DNA from: VMDJ01 sp038144195
GTDB taxonomy: Bacteria > Pseudomonadota > Gammaproteobacteria > Chromatiales > Chromatiaceae
Direction: 5' to 3'
Assembly (NCBI GenBank): GCA_038144195.1
Contig: JAYQNH010000002.1
Span: 558,001-622,000, forward strand
DNA: 64,000 bases
Position numbers and translations under genes: made by a program. Positions 8,764 to 17,654 of this stretch are shown one piece after another (position 1 is the first letter of the stretch; every line of letters begins with the position of its first letter). The notes under the pieces are model-generated. The model worked only from the letters and a program-made list of their open reading frames with translations, did no database searches and was not told the origin of the DNA.

Positions 8764-9924
8764 GCCAACTCTCGCTGACACACCGCCAAGGACTCTAACG
8801 CACGATCAACATGTGCTGCACTATGTGCTGCAGAAAACGTAAAGCGTAAACGCGCTGTATCTAGAGGCACGGTTGGCGGACGTATTGCTGGCACCCATAA
8901 ACCTAATTCACGTAAGCGCTGAGACCACGCCAACGCACGATGCGCATCACCTAGCACTACCGGTTGTATCGGCGTGATTGATGGCATCAATGACAAACCC
9001 AATGACTGCGCACCGTCACGAAACTGTTTTACCAACGCTTGCAGCTGATTACGACGCCATTGTTCTTCACGCACAATCTCTAAACTTGCTTGCACTGTGG
9101 ATGCCATCGCTGAAGGCAGCGCGGTGGTATAGATGTAGCTACGTGCTGATTGAATCAACATCTCGATCACATCATGGCTTGCGGCAACAAAAGCACCAGT
9201 AACCCCAAATGCTTTACCCAAAGTGCCCATCAAGATAGGCACATCATTCGCGTTTAACCCTGCCGCATGAACAGCGCCACGACCTTGTTCACCTAAACAC
9301 CAATACCATGGGCCTCATCTACCATGATTGGTGCAGCATATTGCTGAGACAAGGCAACCATCTGAGTTAACGGCGCAACATCACCATCCATACTGAAGAC
9401 CGAATCGGTCGCAATCAGCTTGCGCTCTGTCTCGGTAGTTAACTGACGCTCAAGCGATGCCATGTCCGCGTGTTGATAACGTTTTAAGTGTGCGCCACTT
9501 AACTTTGCCGCATCGATTAATGAGGCATGATTCCATTTATCTTGATGACACAGTCATTAGCCGATAACAGCGAAGCAATCACACCAAGGTTTGCCATGTA
9601 TCCGGTTGAGAACAACAGAACGCGTTCATATCCCAACCACTCGGCAAGTGCTAATTCAGCATCGTGATGTGCGCGCATATGGCCGCTGATCAGATGCGCC
9701 GCACCGGCACCAACGCCCGCATTCTTAATCGCCTGAGTCGCTGCATCAGCTAAGCGTGGGTCAGCAGCTAAACCCAAATAATCATTCGAGCAAAAGGCGA
9801 GCATCTTCTCGCCATCAACCATCAACTCGACAGACTGTTTGCCATCGACAACACGACATTGCCGATACAAGCCTTGATCACGACGGCTTTGCAGCTCCGT
9901 CGATAAATCGTCCAACCAAGACAT
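8760..9924 (-). CDS. bioF: 8-amino-7-oxononanoate synthase, two frameshifts
   Basis: PLP-dependent condensation of pimeloyl-ACP with alanine, the first step of biotin ring assembly. The N-terminal part (MSWLDDLSTELQSRRDQGLY, then FCSNDYLGLA) and the C-terminal part, with the PLP-lysine motif MGTLGKAFGVTGAF, are in different frames. The middle (HQDKWNHASLIDAAKLSGAH, DSVFSMDGD, VDEAHGIGV) is readable between them. One base is missing after NDCV (near 9542) and one T is missing after HGIGV (near 9297). Repair gives about 388 residues, the normal size. Start ATG at 9924 shares one base with the bioB stop. Confidence 0.93.
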
Positions 9925-10916
9925 TAGCCACCACAGCAGGCTTTCTGATCAGTCTCTAACGGCGCACTTTCCATTTGCATACCCAAACGATCAAAGAGCT
10001 TGTGATCGTGATCGGCTTCTGGGTTATCTGTAGTCAACAAACGCTCGCCGTAGAACATCGAGTTAGCACCGGCCAAGAAACATAAGGCCTGCATCTCATC
10101 ACTCATCTCAGTACGACCGGCAGATAAACGCACATAACTTTCAGGCATCATGATGCGTGCTACCGCAATCGAGCGAACAAACTCAATCGCATCGATGCCA
10201 TCAGCACCGTAAAGCGGCGTGCCTTCTACCTGAACCAACATATTGATCGGCACAGACTGAGGATGCATTGGCATGTTGGCTAACTCTTGCAACATACGTG
10301 CACGATCTTTTGGTGTTTCACCCATACCCAAGATACCGCCCGAACACACATTGATACCGGCATCACGTTCATACTTCAGCGTATCTAGACGATCTTGGTA
10401 GGTACGCGTAGTAATCACGTTGCCGTAGAACTCCGGCGAGGTATCGAGGTTATGGTTGTAGTAATCCAAACCAGCATCACGTAAACGTTCTGCTTGCGGC
10501 TCAGTCAACATACCCAAGGTAACGCAGGTCTGCATACCTAAGCCTCGAACCGCAGTAATCATGTCGATTACCTTGTCGAGGTTCTTATCGGTTGGATTGC
10601 GCCATGCAGCGCCCATACAAAAACGACTGGCGCCTTTGCTTTTAGCCTCTGATGCCGCCGCAATCACTTCATCAAGGGGCAATAACTTTTCGCGCTCAAG
10701 CTCAGTGTCATGCTTGGCACTTTGAGAGCAGTAACCGCAGTCTTCCGGACACGCACCGGTTTTAATCGAGAGCAAGGTGCTAACTTGGATCTCATTCGGA
10801 TCGAAGTGTTCGCGATGAATCTGCTGCGCTGTGTAAATAAGATCGTTAAACGGCATTGCGAACAATGCTTGGATCTCATCCAAACTCCAATCATGGCGAA
10901 TCTCAGTCTTCAACAC
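9924..10916 (-). CDS. bioB: Biotin synthase
   Basis: Radical-SAM enzyme that inserts sulfur into dethiobiotin. The cluster motif CPEDCGYC gives C56, C60 and C63 from the start used here, and the second cluster ligands lie in the conserved regions GMQTCVTLGM and INVCSGGILGMGE. YNHNLDTSPEFYG and the Arg ligand region YVRLSAGRTEM are also present. I choose the GTG at 10916 because AGGAG lies seven bases upstream; the longer TTG start has no comparable site. The gene overlaps the end of the upstream membrane-protein gene by 14 bases, so the two are co-transcribed. About 330 residues, intact. Confidence 0.96.
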   Translation of the reverse strand: MLKTEIRHDWSLDEIQALFAMPFNDLIYTAQQIHREHFDPNEIQVSTLLSIKTGACPEDCGYCSQSAKHDTELEREKLLPLDEVIAAASEAKSKGASRFCMGAAWRNPTDKNLDKVIDMITAVRGLGMQTCVTLGMLTEPQAERLRDAGLDYYNHNLDTSPEFYGNVITTRTYQDRLDTLKYERDAGINVCSGGILGMGETPKDRARMLQELANMPMHPQSVPINMLVQVEGTPLYGADGIDAIEFVRSIAVARIMMPESYVRLSAGRTEMSDEMQALCFLAGANSMFYGERLLTTDNPEADHDHKLFDRLGMQMESAPLETDQKACCGG

Positions 10917-11313
10917 CGTCGAACTCCTCGTCCTCTGCAGGAACTTCAATATCTTTCCAATCGGTATTCTTTACCCGGATCAATGACCAAATAGACCAAG
11001 GCACAATGATCACTACGCCAATCGCCCACGCGATTAACCATGGCATCCAACCATCACCTGGGAAAAAGGTACCCACCGGCACGATCACCCCCATCACGGC
11101 ATAAAAACGATAAGCCGCCCACTGGGTGAACTGGCCCACGCGCGGATCAGGATGGTGACGATGCAAGGCATAGATCAGGATGGAACCGCCAAACCAAAAC
11201 ACAGCCAGCGGCATTGGTATCAACATGCTGACGATGTTTCCGATATCCAGCTGCATGGCAGCAAAGCGCACAGATTTGGCTTTAATAATGGTGGGTTCTT
11301 TTCGTGATTCCAT
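10903..11313 (-). CDS. Unknown membrane protein heading the biotin operon
   Basis: A 136-residue protein that I do not recognise. The ATG at 11313 is preceded by AAGGTGA, and the reading frame extends further upstream only by running antisense through comF. It has a cytoplasmic-looking N-terminal segment (MESRKEPTIIKAKSVRFAA), hydrophobic segments at about residues 26-50, 70-85 and 90-112, and an acidic tail rich in Asp and Glu (AEDEEFDGVED). A strong promoter at 11339-11366 puts it first in a transcript followed by bioB, with a 14-base overlap. Transport or regulation of biotin precursors would be a guess from position only. No known domain is visible. Confidence 0.75.
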   Translation of the reverse strand: MESRKEPTIIKAKSVRFAAMQLDIGNIVSMLIPMPLAVFWFGGSILIYALHRHHPDPRVGQFTQWAAYRFYAVMGVIVPVGTFFPGDGWMPWLIAWAIGVVIIVPWSIWSLIRVKNTDWKDIEVPAEDEEFDGVED

Positions 11314-11338
11314 ACCGCTCACCTTGGCGAAAAAATGC

Positions 11339-11366
11339 AGTGTAGAGATGGCAAAAACACTGTCAA
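11339..11366 (-). promoter_or_regulatory. Sigma70 promoter of the biotin operon
   Basis: On the minus strand TTGACA (11361-11366) and TACACT (11339-11344) are separated by 16 bases, an excellent -35 with a fair -10. Transcription would start near 11332, about 18 bases ahead of the first ATG. I see no BirA operator-like palindrome (TTGTAAACC type) overlapping it. Confidence 0.7.
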
Positions 11367-11409
11367 CCGAGCTTAATTTCACTAGTAGACAAGTGGTCAA
11401 TTTTAGACA

Positions 11410-12075
11410 ATGCAGAATTGCTCGCTTTGCCTCACCCAGATCCCACATCATGCTGCCTTTTGCCATCGCTGCAGCGATAACCTGCAGAGCAACAAGCCCC
11501 AGTGCCATTGCTGCGGCATAGAGCTCGCGACAAACAATACGCGATGCGGCGAATGCCTCAGCCACCCACCTGAGTTTGATCGCACCTTTGTCGCGGGTCG
11601 GTATGCCCCACGAATTGATCAACTGATTCATCAGTTCAAATACAACGGCGATCTGAATAAAGGACGCATTCTCGCAGAATGGTTGAGCAGCGCCCTTCCC
11701 TTCAGCAAACCTGATTTGCTCATCCCTATGCCATTAAGCCCAGCGCGACTTCAAGAACGCGGATTCAATCAAAGTGCTGAACTCGCCGCTTGCTGAGCCA
11801 ACGGCTACAGATTCCCGTGGCATATGATCTTTTAAAACGACACAACAGCGAGACTCAACAAATCCAACTCAAGCGCAAAGAAAGACTCAGCGCGATGCGC
11901 AAGGTGTTTTATACCGATCAAGCAGATCAAAGTAAGAAGCGTTGGTTTAATTGATGATGTGGTAACAACAACCGCAACCGCACGTGCAGCCGCAGGGGTA
12001 TTAAAAAAGGCGGGAGTTAAAGAGGTGATCATTTGGGCCGTGGCAAGAACACCACGACCCAATGATAAAGATTAG
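11410..12075 (+). CDS. comF: ComF family phosphoribosyltransferase-like protein, two frameshifts
   Basis: The N-terminal zinc-finger region is clear: CSLCLTQIPHHAAFCHRC then CHCCGIELATNNTRCGEC. It is followed by YNGDLNKGRILAEWL, LIPMPLSPARLQERGFNQS and, after repair, ARLLSQRLQIPVAYDLLKRH. The PRPP-type motif is GLIDDVVTTTATARAA. Two compensating indels interrupt it: a missing C near 11792 (AELAAC, then a stop) and an extra base near 11943. Repair gives about 221 residues ending in TAG at 12073-12075. ComF proteins act in DNA uptake in competent bacteria, but many non-competent gammaproteobacteria keep the gene beside bioB, as here. It is divergent from the biotin operon and overlaps dksA tail-to-tail. 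Confidence 0.88.
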
Positions 12076-12491
12076 CGATCCGCGAGGACCTTTTCTTTCA
12101 TTTCACGACGCTCTTGCGCATCGATCGTCAGCGTCGCAACAGGGCGAGCTTCTAAACGCTTGATACCGATCTCTTCACCAGTATCTTCACAGTAACCGTA
12201 AGAACCATCATCGATACGCTCAAGTGCTTGCTCGATCTTACGAATCAGTTTGCGGTAACGGTCACGCGTGCGTAGCTCTAAGCCATGTTCGCTTTCGCGG
12301 TTTGCACGGTCAGCTTCATCACCCACTTCTTGGTGTGACTTGTCGCGCAAATTATCCAGAGTCTCTTGTGCTTCTTGCATCAACTCTTCACGCCAAGCGG
12401 TAAGCTTTTGACGGAAGTATTCGAGCTGCAGAGGATTCATGTATTCCTCTTTTAGCTTCGGTTTATAACCATCTGGCAATTCAACAGCCAT
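12072..12491 (-). CDS. dksA: DksA-type RNA polymerase-binding factor lacking zinc cysteines (DksA2-like)
   Basis: A 139-residue coiled-coil factor that enters the RNA polymerase secondary channel and works with ppGpp. The coiled-coil tip motif DEADRA (D58, D61, A63) is intact. The C-terminal finger is GYCEDTGEEIG then ATLTIDAQ, that is C101-x2-T104-x17-T122-x2-A125, in place of the canonical four cysteines. This is the pattern described for Pseudomonas aeruginosa DksA2, a zinc-independent paralogue. The start at 12491 is chosen because GGAG lies six bases upstream; an ATG four codons earlier is also possible. It lies between ubiA and the convergent comF gene. Confidence 0.93.
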   Translation of the reverse strand: MAVELPDGYKPKLKEEYMNPLQLEYFRQKLTAWREELMQEAQETLDNLRDKSHQEVGDEADRANRESEHGLELRTRDRYRKLIRKIEQALERIDDGSYGYCEDTGEEIGIKRLEARPVATLTIDAQERREMKEKVLADR

Positions 12492-12619
12492 TGGCATCTC
12501 CATTGTTTTTGATTAAGCCGCGGTTTTTTACAGGGCATGCCCGAATAAATCAAGCAGACAAATGTGTAAAAGCCGCATTTCGTTAGCAGTCGCCAGTTAA
12601 CGCCTTGAAAAGCAACAAC

Positions 12620-13537
12620 TTAAGCGATAGGTGTCTGCAAATAGTCAATAAATAGCGCGATAAACAGCAATAAGCCGACCAAATTGTTATTTAAAAATCC
12701 GCGAAAACATAACTTACGATCACGATCTTTAATTAAATACTGCTGAAAAAGGAACAAACCGGCAGCAACCGCTACACCGATATCCCAAGCAAAACCACGC
12801 CCGGCCAGCTCACCAACCCAGATCAGCAAAGCAATCATGCTGCACTGCAACAATCCAATAATCAGTCGATCGTAACGTCCAAACAAAATCGCGGTCGATT
12901 TAACACCGATCTTAAGATCATCTTCACGATCAACCATTGCATACATGGTGTCGTAGATCACCGCCCAAATAACGGTTGCGCTAAACAACACCCAAGCAAC
13001 CAATGGAATCTGAGATTGCAGTGCAGTAAATGCCATCGGCACAGCCCAACCAAACGCCATACCTAACACAACCTGCGGCAGATGCGTGTAACGCTTCATA
13101 AAAGGATAGATAGCGGCAAGTGCAACAGCGACAAAGGAGTTCGCAATCGTCAGGCCATTGAGAAACAACACCAACACAAAAGCCAACAAGCAAAGCACGA
13201 CAAACACACCCAGTGCTTCTTTGGGTGTCACCATGCCAGTCGCTAAAGGACGACCTGCCGTGCGCTCAACCTCACCATCAATATGTCGATCGGCATAATC
13301 ATTGATTGCGCAACCAGCTGAACGCATCAACGCCGTACCCAAAACAAAAATTAATACCACCCACCAAGTCGGTTGGCCATTTCCTGCAATCCATAGCGCC
13401 CACAGCGCAGGCCATAACAACAGATAGATACCGATCGGACGATCCGCACGAATCAGCTGCCCATACAAACGAAAGCGCGTCGCCCAAGGCAGTGCTTTTG
13501 GCGGCAGGCCATTGTAGCGAGGCATTTGATCAGACAC
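12620..13537 (-). CDS. ubiA: 4-hydroxybenzoate polyprenyltransferase
   Basis: A 305-residue intramembrane prenyltransferase that attaches the polyprenyl tail to 4-hydroxybenzoate in ubiquinone synthesis. Both aspartate-rich, Mg-diphosphate-binding motifs are visible: NDYADRHIDGEVERTAGRPL at about residues 79-98 and YDTMYAMVDREDDLKIGVKS at about 195-214, among eight or nine membrane helices. It directly abuts ubiC, which supplies its substrate. The start is a GTG immediately after the ubiC stop; an ATG four codons later is an alternative. Intact and typical in length. Confidence 0.97.
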   Translation of the reverse strand: MSDQMPRYNGLPPKALPWATRFRLYGQLIRADRPIGIYLLLWPALWALWIAGNGQPTWWVVLIFVLGTALMRSAGCAINDYADRHIDGEVERTAGRPLATGMVTPKEALGVFVVLCLLAFVLVLFLNGLTIANSFVAVALAAIYPFMKRYTHLPQVVLGMAFGWAVPMAFTALQSQIPLVAWVLFSATVIWAVIYDTMYAMVDREDDLKIGVKSTAILFGRYDRLIIGLLQCSMIALLIWVGELAGRGFAWDIGVAVAAGLFLFQQYLIKDRDRKLCFRGFLNNNLVGLLLFIALFIDYLQTPIA

Positions 13538-14104
13538 TTAACGCTCCGGAATCGCAGGTAAAAAGATTTCGTTCACTAAGATCGGTTGCTGAGCATAACG
13601 ATAGATCGCACGACGCCCCCAAATCTCTGACGGTTTATCCACGAGGTTAGCCGTTGCCGCATGATACAAGGCATGCCGTGGTGTTATCCGCGCAACCTCA
13701 GACAACACGCGTTGCGTTGATTTATCTGCAAACAACACCGCACCTAATGGCTTATTACGTAATCGTGCTAAACGTTTAGCTCGTCCACGAAAACTCGATG
13801 CCGGGATCAAGGTACGGGCAAAGACCCATGCGCTTCCGCCGCAACGGAGTTCAACCTCACGAATCAAACCATGTGCACCTTGACGCATACCTAACAGCTC
13901 ACGCTCTGAGGCATAACCTCTTCCCCAGCGTTGTCCGCGTAACTGCAGATTGAAGCGACCATCACAAGCATTCACAACGGCCTTGGTTAGCGAACCTGAT
14001 TCTTTTAACCAAGCAGCCACCTCTTGCGGCAAGACAAGACGACTCTGTGCAGTTAAGCGCATCCATCGAGGTTCGTTATGATCAAAAGAAAGGCGTCGAG
14101 ACAT
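13538..14104 (-). CDS. ubiC: Chorismate lyase
   Basis: A 188-residue cytoplasmic enzyme that converts chorismate to 4-hydroxybenzoate and pyruvate, the first committed step of ubiquinone synthesis. Family features include RWMRLTAQSRLVLP near the N-terminus, a basic substrate pocket region (VELRCGGSAWVFARTLIP at about 95-112) and the C-terminal catalytic Glu in LVNEIFLP (about 176-183). It forms an operon with ubiA, with no spacing between stop and start, and follows recG by about 50 bases. Confidence 0.92.
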   Translation of the reverse strand: MSRRLSFDHNEPRWMRLTAQSRLVLPQEVAAWLKESGSLTKAVVNACDGRFNLQLRGQRWGRGYASERELLGMRQGAHGLIREVELRCGGSAWVFARTLIPASSFRGRAKRLARLRNKPLGAVLFADKSTQRVLSEVARITPRHALYHAATANLVDKPSEIWGRRAIYRYAQQPILVNEIFLPAIPER

Positions 14105-14154
14105 TGAAGGCTCAATGTAAAAAATCGATGCGCATTATCGCACAGCCGATAGCA

Positions 14155-16253
14155 CTACACCGCTGAGTAGTTTTGTTTCTCGCCAATCCAACGATGAATC
14201 AGCGGCTGAATATGCTCTGACTTTTCAGCAATCAATTGATCCGCCGCTTTTTGTACCGGCTCAATCCAATGCTGATCGCGCATGAGATCTGCCAATCGAA
14301 ATTGCACCTCGCCGGTCTGGCGCGTCCCTAAGACTTCACCTGGACCACGAATCTCCAAATCCTTTTGTGCGATCACAAAACCGTCATTGGTTTGTCGCAT
14401 GATCTCAAGACGCTCTCGTGCCACGGCACCTAACGGCGGGTGATAAAGCAGGACACAATAACTATCTTGCGCACCTCGACCAACACGTCCGCGCAACTGG
14501 TGTAACTGCGACAGACCTAAGCGCTCAGCATTCGCCATCACCATGAGTGAGGCATTCGGCACATCCACCCCCACCTCAATCACCGTGGTAGCAACGAGCA
14601 AATGCAACACACATGATTTGAACTGCTGCATCACCTCAGCTTTTTCAGGTGCCTTCATTCGACCATGCACTAACCCCACCTTCAGAGGCGCTAACGCTTC
14701 GGTAAGCATCTCTGCGGTTTGTTCTGCCGCTTGCGCCTGGAGCAACTCTGACTCTTCAATCAAAGTGCACATACCCAGTAAGCTTGTCGACCGGACTCAC
14801 ACGCAAGGCGCACACGCTCAATCACCTCAGCTTGCCGTTGCTCTGACACCAAGACCGTTTTAATCGGCTTACGTCCGGGTGGTAGTTCATCAATCACTGA
14901 CAGATCAAGATCAGCATAAGCTGTCATCGCCAAGGTTCTTGGAATTGGCGTAGCGGTCATGATCAATTGATGTGGCGTGACTGATTTACCTTTGGAGCGC
15001 AGCGCCAAACGTTGATGCACACCAAAGCGATGTTGCTCATCCACAATCACCAAACCCAAGTTGGCAAACTCGACACTCTCTTGGAATAAGGCATGCGTCC
15101 CGACCACCATGGATAACTCGCCCTGACTCACCTGCTGCATCATCGCTTCGCGTTTCTTACCTTTTAAGCGCCCACTTAACCAACCAACCTCAACACCCAA
15201 TGCGCTAAACCAGTTTTCAAAGTTAACTCGATGCTGTTCCGCAAGAATCTCAGTCGGAGCCATCAAGGCAACCTGATAACCTGCCTCAATCGCCTGCAAG
15301 GCAGCGATCGCCGCAACAATGGTTTTTCCGCTACCCACATCACCCTGTACTAAGCGCAACATGGGATAAGACTGCTCCGTATCTTTTGCAATCTCACTGA
15401 TCACACGGCGTTGCGCACCGGTTAACTCAAAGGCTAGAGCAGCAAGCAGTTGCTGCGCCTTAGGTAATTCAAAAATCGCTTGATCAAATACAGGCGCGGT
15501 TTGTTGTCGATGCGCATCGCGCATCAATCGCATACTTAATTGATGTGCGAGCAACTCTTCAAAAGCTAAACGATGTTGTGCTGGATGCCCTTCTTCTGAC
15601 ATCAACGGCTTCGCAAGCTCAGGCGGCGGTCGATGCAATAAACGAATCGCATCTGACAAAGTAGGCAAATCAAACGATGACAATAAACCTGATGGCAGCA
15701 GTTCATCTAAAGCACCTTCTTTGCCTAAACGCAGTAGTGCCTGAGCAATCAAGTCGCGCCAACTGAGCTGATGAAACCCTTCCGTCGTTGGGTAGATCGG
15801 CGTTAACGCTTGCTCGACAGTAATCGACTCATCATCCGCAACGCGCTGATATTCAGGATGCACCAACTCATAGTGTTGCGGTCCGTTACGTACCTCGCCA
15901 AAACAACGCAATCTCACACCGCGTGCAAGCGCAGACTTTTGCGCAGCCGTGAAATGAAAGAAACGCAGAATCATCGAGCCTGTGCCATCTGACACCTGCA
16001 CAAGTAACGAACGTCTTTTGCCAAATCGAATATCTGCGTGATCCACTGTGACATCAATCACCGCTTGATCACCCGGACGCAATGAACCAACCGGCACAAT
16101 CTTGGTACGATCTTGATAACGGAACGGTAGATGGAACAACACATCTTGTACGGAGTGCACACCCAGCTTAGCCAAACGCTCAGCACCCTTAGGTCCAACA
16201 CCACGCAAGGCAGTGACAGGGATTCGCGCTAAGCTATCGGTTTGATCAGACAT
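14155..16253 (-). CDS. recG: ATP-dependent DNA helicase RecG, one frameshift
   Basis: Branch-migration helicase acting on stalled forks and Holliday junctions. The N-terminal wedge/OB domain begins MSDQTDSLARIPVTALRGVG. Walker A is LVQGDVGSGKTIVAA, the DEAH-like box is VIVDEQHRFGVHQR, and motif III is MTATPIPRTLAMT. The C-terminal helicase part carries GLVHGRMKAPEKAEVM, TTVIEVGVDVPNA and QLRGRVGRGA. The two parts are in different frames at YWVC/TLIEESELL near 14765, where one base is missing or two are extra; repair gives about 699 residues. The start at 16253 was chosen over an upstream codon with no family match. Confidence 0.95.
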
Positions 16254-16297
16254 ACAGCGAGCATACGCAAGCACTAAACCAGCAACAAGACACAATC

Positions 16298-16712
16298 ATG
16301 TATCAAGAAGCGTTTCACATTAAGACATCCGGTCGCGGCACGCAGAATATCTCTCAACAGATTCAGGACGTGGTAAAAAAACAGCGGCGTTCAAACCGGC
16401 TTATGTCATGTGTTTGTTAAGCACACCTCGGCTTCATTAATCATTTGTGAAAATGCCGATCCCGATGTGCGCGCCGACCTTGAGGATTGGCTAGCCCGCG
16501 AAGTGCAAGATGGTCACCCACGTTATCGTCATAGCATTGAAGGTGCTGATGATATGGCGGCACACATTCGCTCGATACTGACCAAAATGGATCAAACCCT
16601 ACCGGTTACCCAAGGACGATTAGCCTTGGGCACTTGGCAGGGTTTGTTTTTATACGAGCATCGTTATCACGGCCATCAACGTTCAATCGTTGTCACCGTG
16701 AGCGGAAGTTAA
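16298..16712 (+). CDS. yjbQ: YjbQ/UPF0047 family protein, one frameshift
   Basis: A 137-residue protein of the secondary thiamine-phosphate synthase-like YjbQ family, after removal of one A from a seven-A run near 16375-16381. Before it the frame reads MYQEAFHIKTSGRGTQNIS; after repair it continues NSGVQTGLCHVFVKHTSASL, then NADPDVRADLEDWL, the active-site-like HSIEGADDMAAHIRS, and LGTWQGLFLYEHR near the end. Some members have weak thiamine-phosphate synthase activity, but the physiological role is unclear. It is divergent from recG by 44 bases and overlaps the IalB-like gene tail-to-tail by four bases. Confidence 0.9.
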
Positions 16713-17203
16713 GGCGCGATTGAGTTATAGGCGCGAGTAAAACCTTTTAACGAAATAGGCAAAGGCAGAATCTTTTGATTCATCAAGGCCACACGCACTT
16801 GCGCACGCTCACCTTTTTGCATCGCTTCAACCACATCAGTGTTTAGTGGCTGACCTACTGTCGTACAGCCTTGGCGACCACAGGCCAAATAAGGCAGCTT
16901 CACTGGCGCAATCTTTTCATCGACCAATAACGCAGCACCCGGCATCAATAGCGCGCCCAGCGGCACGGTAGCGATAAAGATTGGCTCTTTATTATCCGGC
17001 ACAAAACCAACACGCACTTGCATCAGCATCTGGCCATTATCTTTACTGTTAACGTTTTGGAAGATGTAGCACATCTCCTTGTCACCCTCTTTTTCACATT
17101 GCTTTGCCCAATCACCAAAGGTTGGGATCTCTTTCTTCGCATCTTCTGCAAAAGCACCCAAGGGCAACAAACCCATAAGAAGCAAGCCGAGAAGTTTTTT
17201 CAT
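16709..17203 (-). CDS. IalB-like periplasmic protein
   Basis: A 164-residue secreted protein with a clear signal peptide (MKKLLGLLLMGLLPLGAFA, cleavage after AFA). It has the invasion-associated locus B pattern: FGDWAKQCEKEGDKEMCYIF, then a beta-rich body with PGAALLVD, PYLACGRQGCTTVGQPL, and the C-terminal SLKGFTRAYNSI. Four cysteines could form two disulfides. In Bartonella IalB is linked to erythrocyte invasion, but most members occur in free-living bacteria with no known function, so I make no virulence inference. It follows ridA by about 42 bases and may share its transcript. Confidence 0.8.
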   Translation of the reverse strand: MKKLLGLLLMGLLPLGAFAEDAKKEIPTFGDWAKQCEKEGDKEMCYIFQNVNSKDNGQMLMQVRVGFVPDNKEPIFIATVPLGALLMPGAALLVDEKIAPVKLPYLACGRQGCTTVGQPLNTDVVEAMQKGERAQVRVALMNQKILPLPISLKGFTRAYNSIAP

Positions 17204-17245
17204 TACAGTATCCTTTTACATTCCTTTACTGATGACTACTACTAA

Positions 17246-17629
17246 TTAAGCAAGTTCCATCACACCATCCATTTCTACGCCGGCATTACGTGGCAACCCT
17301 GCCACCTCGACAGCCGCTCTCGCAGGGTAAGGCTGCTGAAAGTATTCAGCCATCACCTCATTCACTTTGGCAAAGTTGCCCAAATCAGTTAGGAAGATAT
17401 TTAGCTTAGCGATATCCGCCAGACTTCCACCTGCAGCCGCTGCAACCGCAGACAAGTTATCGAACACACGACGGATTTGCGCTTCGATGTCGCCTTCGAT
17501 CATTTCCATGGTTTCTGGCACCAATGGGATCTGACCTGATAGATAAACAGTGTTACCCACCTTTACTGCCTGAGAATAGGTACCAATCGCTGCCGGTGCT
17601 TGATCAGTCGAAATAATTTCACGCGCCAT
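17246..17629 (-). CDS. ridA: RidA family enamine/imine deaminase
   Basis: A 127-residue trimeric enzyme that hydrolyses reactive 2-aminoacrylate and related enamines released by PLP enzymes. Family signatures are GTYSQAVKVGNTVYLSGQIP at about residues 16-35, NLSAVAAAAGGSLADIAKLN, and the C-terminal YPARAAVEVAGLPRNAGVEM, whose arginine is the substrate carboxylate ligand. The start ATG at 17629 has a short GGGAGTA-type site upstream. It follows lnt by 25 bases, an unusual neighbour; in many gammaproteobacteria it follows spoT. Intact. Confidence 0.96.
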   Translation of the reverse strand: MAREIISTDQAPAAIGTYSQAVKVGNTVYLSGQIPLVPETMEMIEGDIEAQIRRVFDNLSAVAAAAGGSLADIAKLNIFLTDLGNFAKVNEVMAEYFQQPYPARAAVEVAGLPRNAGVEMDGVMELA

Positions 17630-17654
17630 GTGCTACTCCCGAAGTGGCGTTATG

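Noticed and set aside
12533..12543. GGGCATGCCC palindrome upstream of dksA as an operator
   Set aside because: A single 10-base palindrome without a second copy or a placed promoter is too weak to call.
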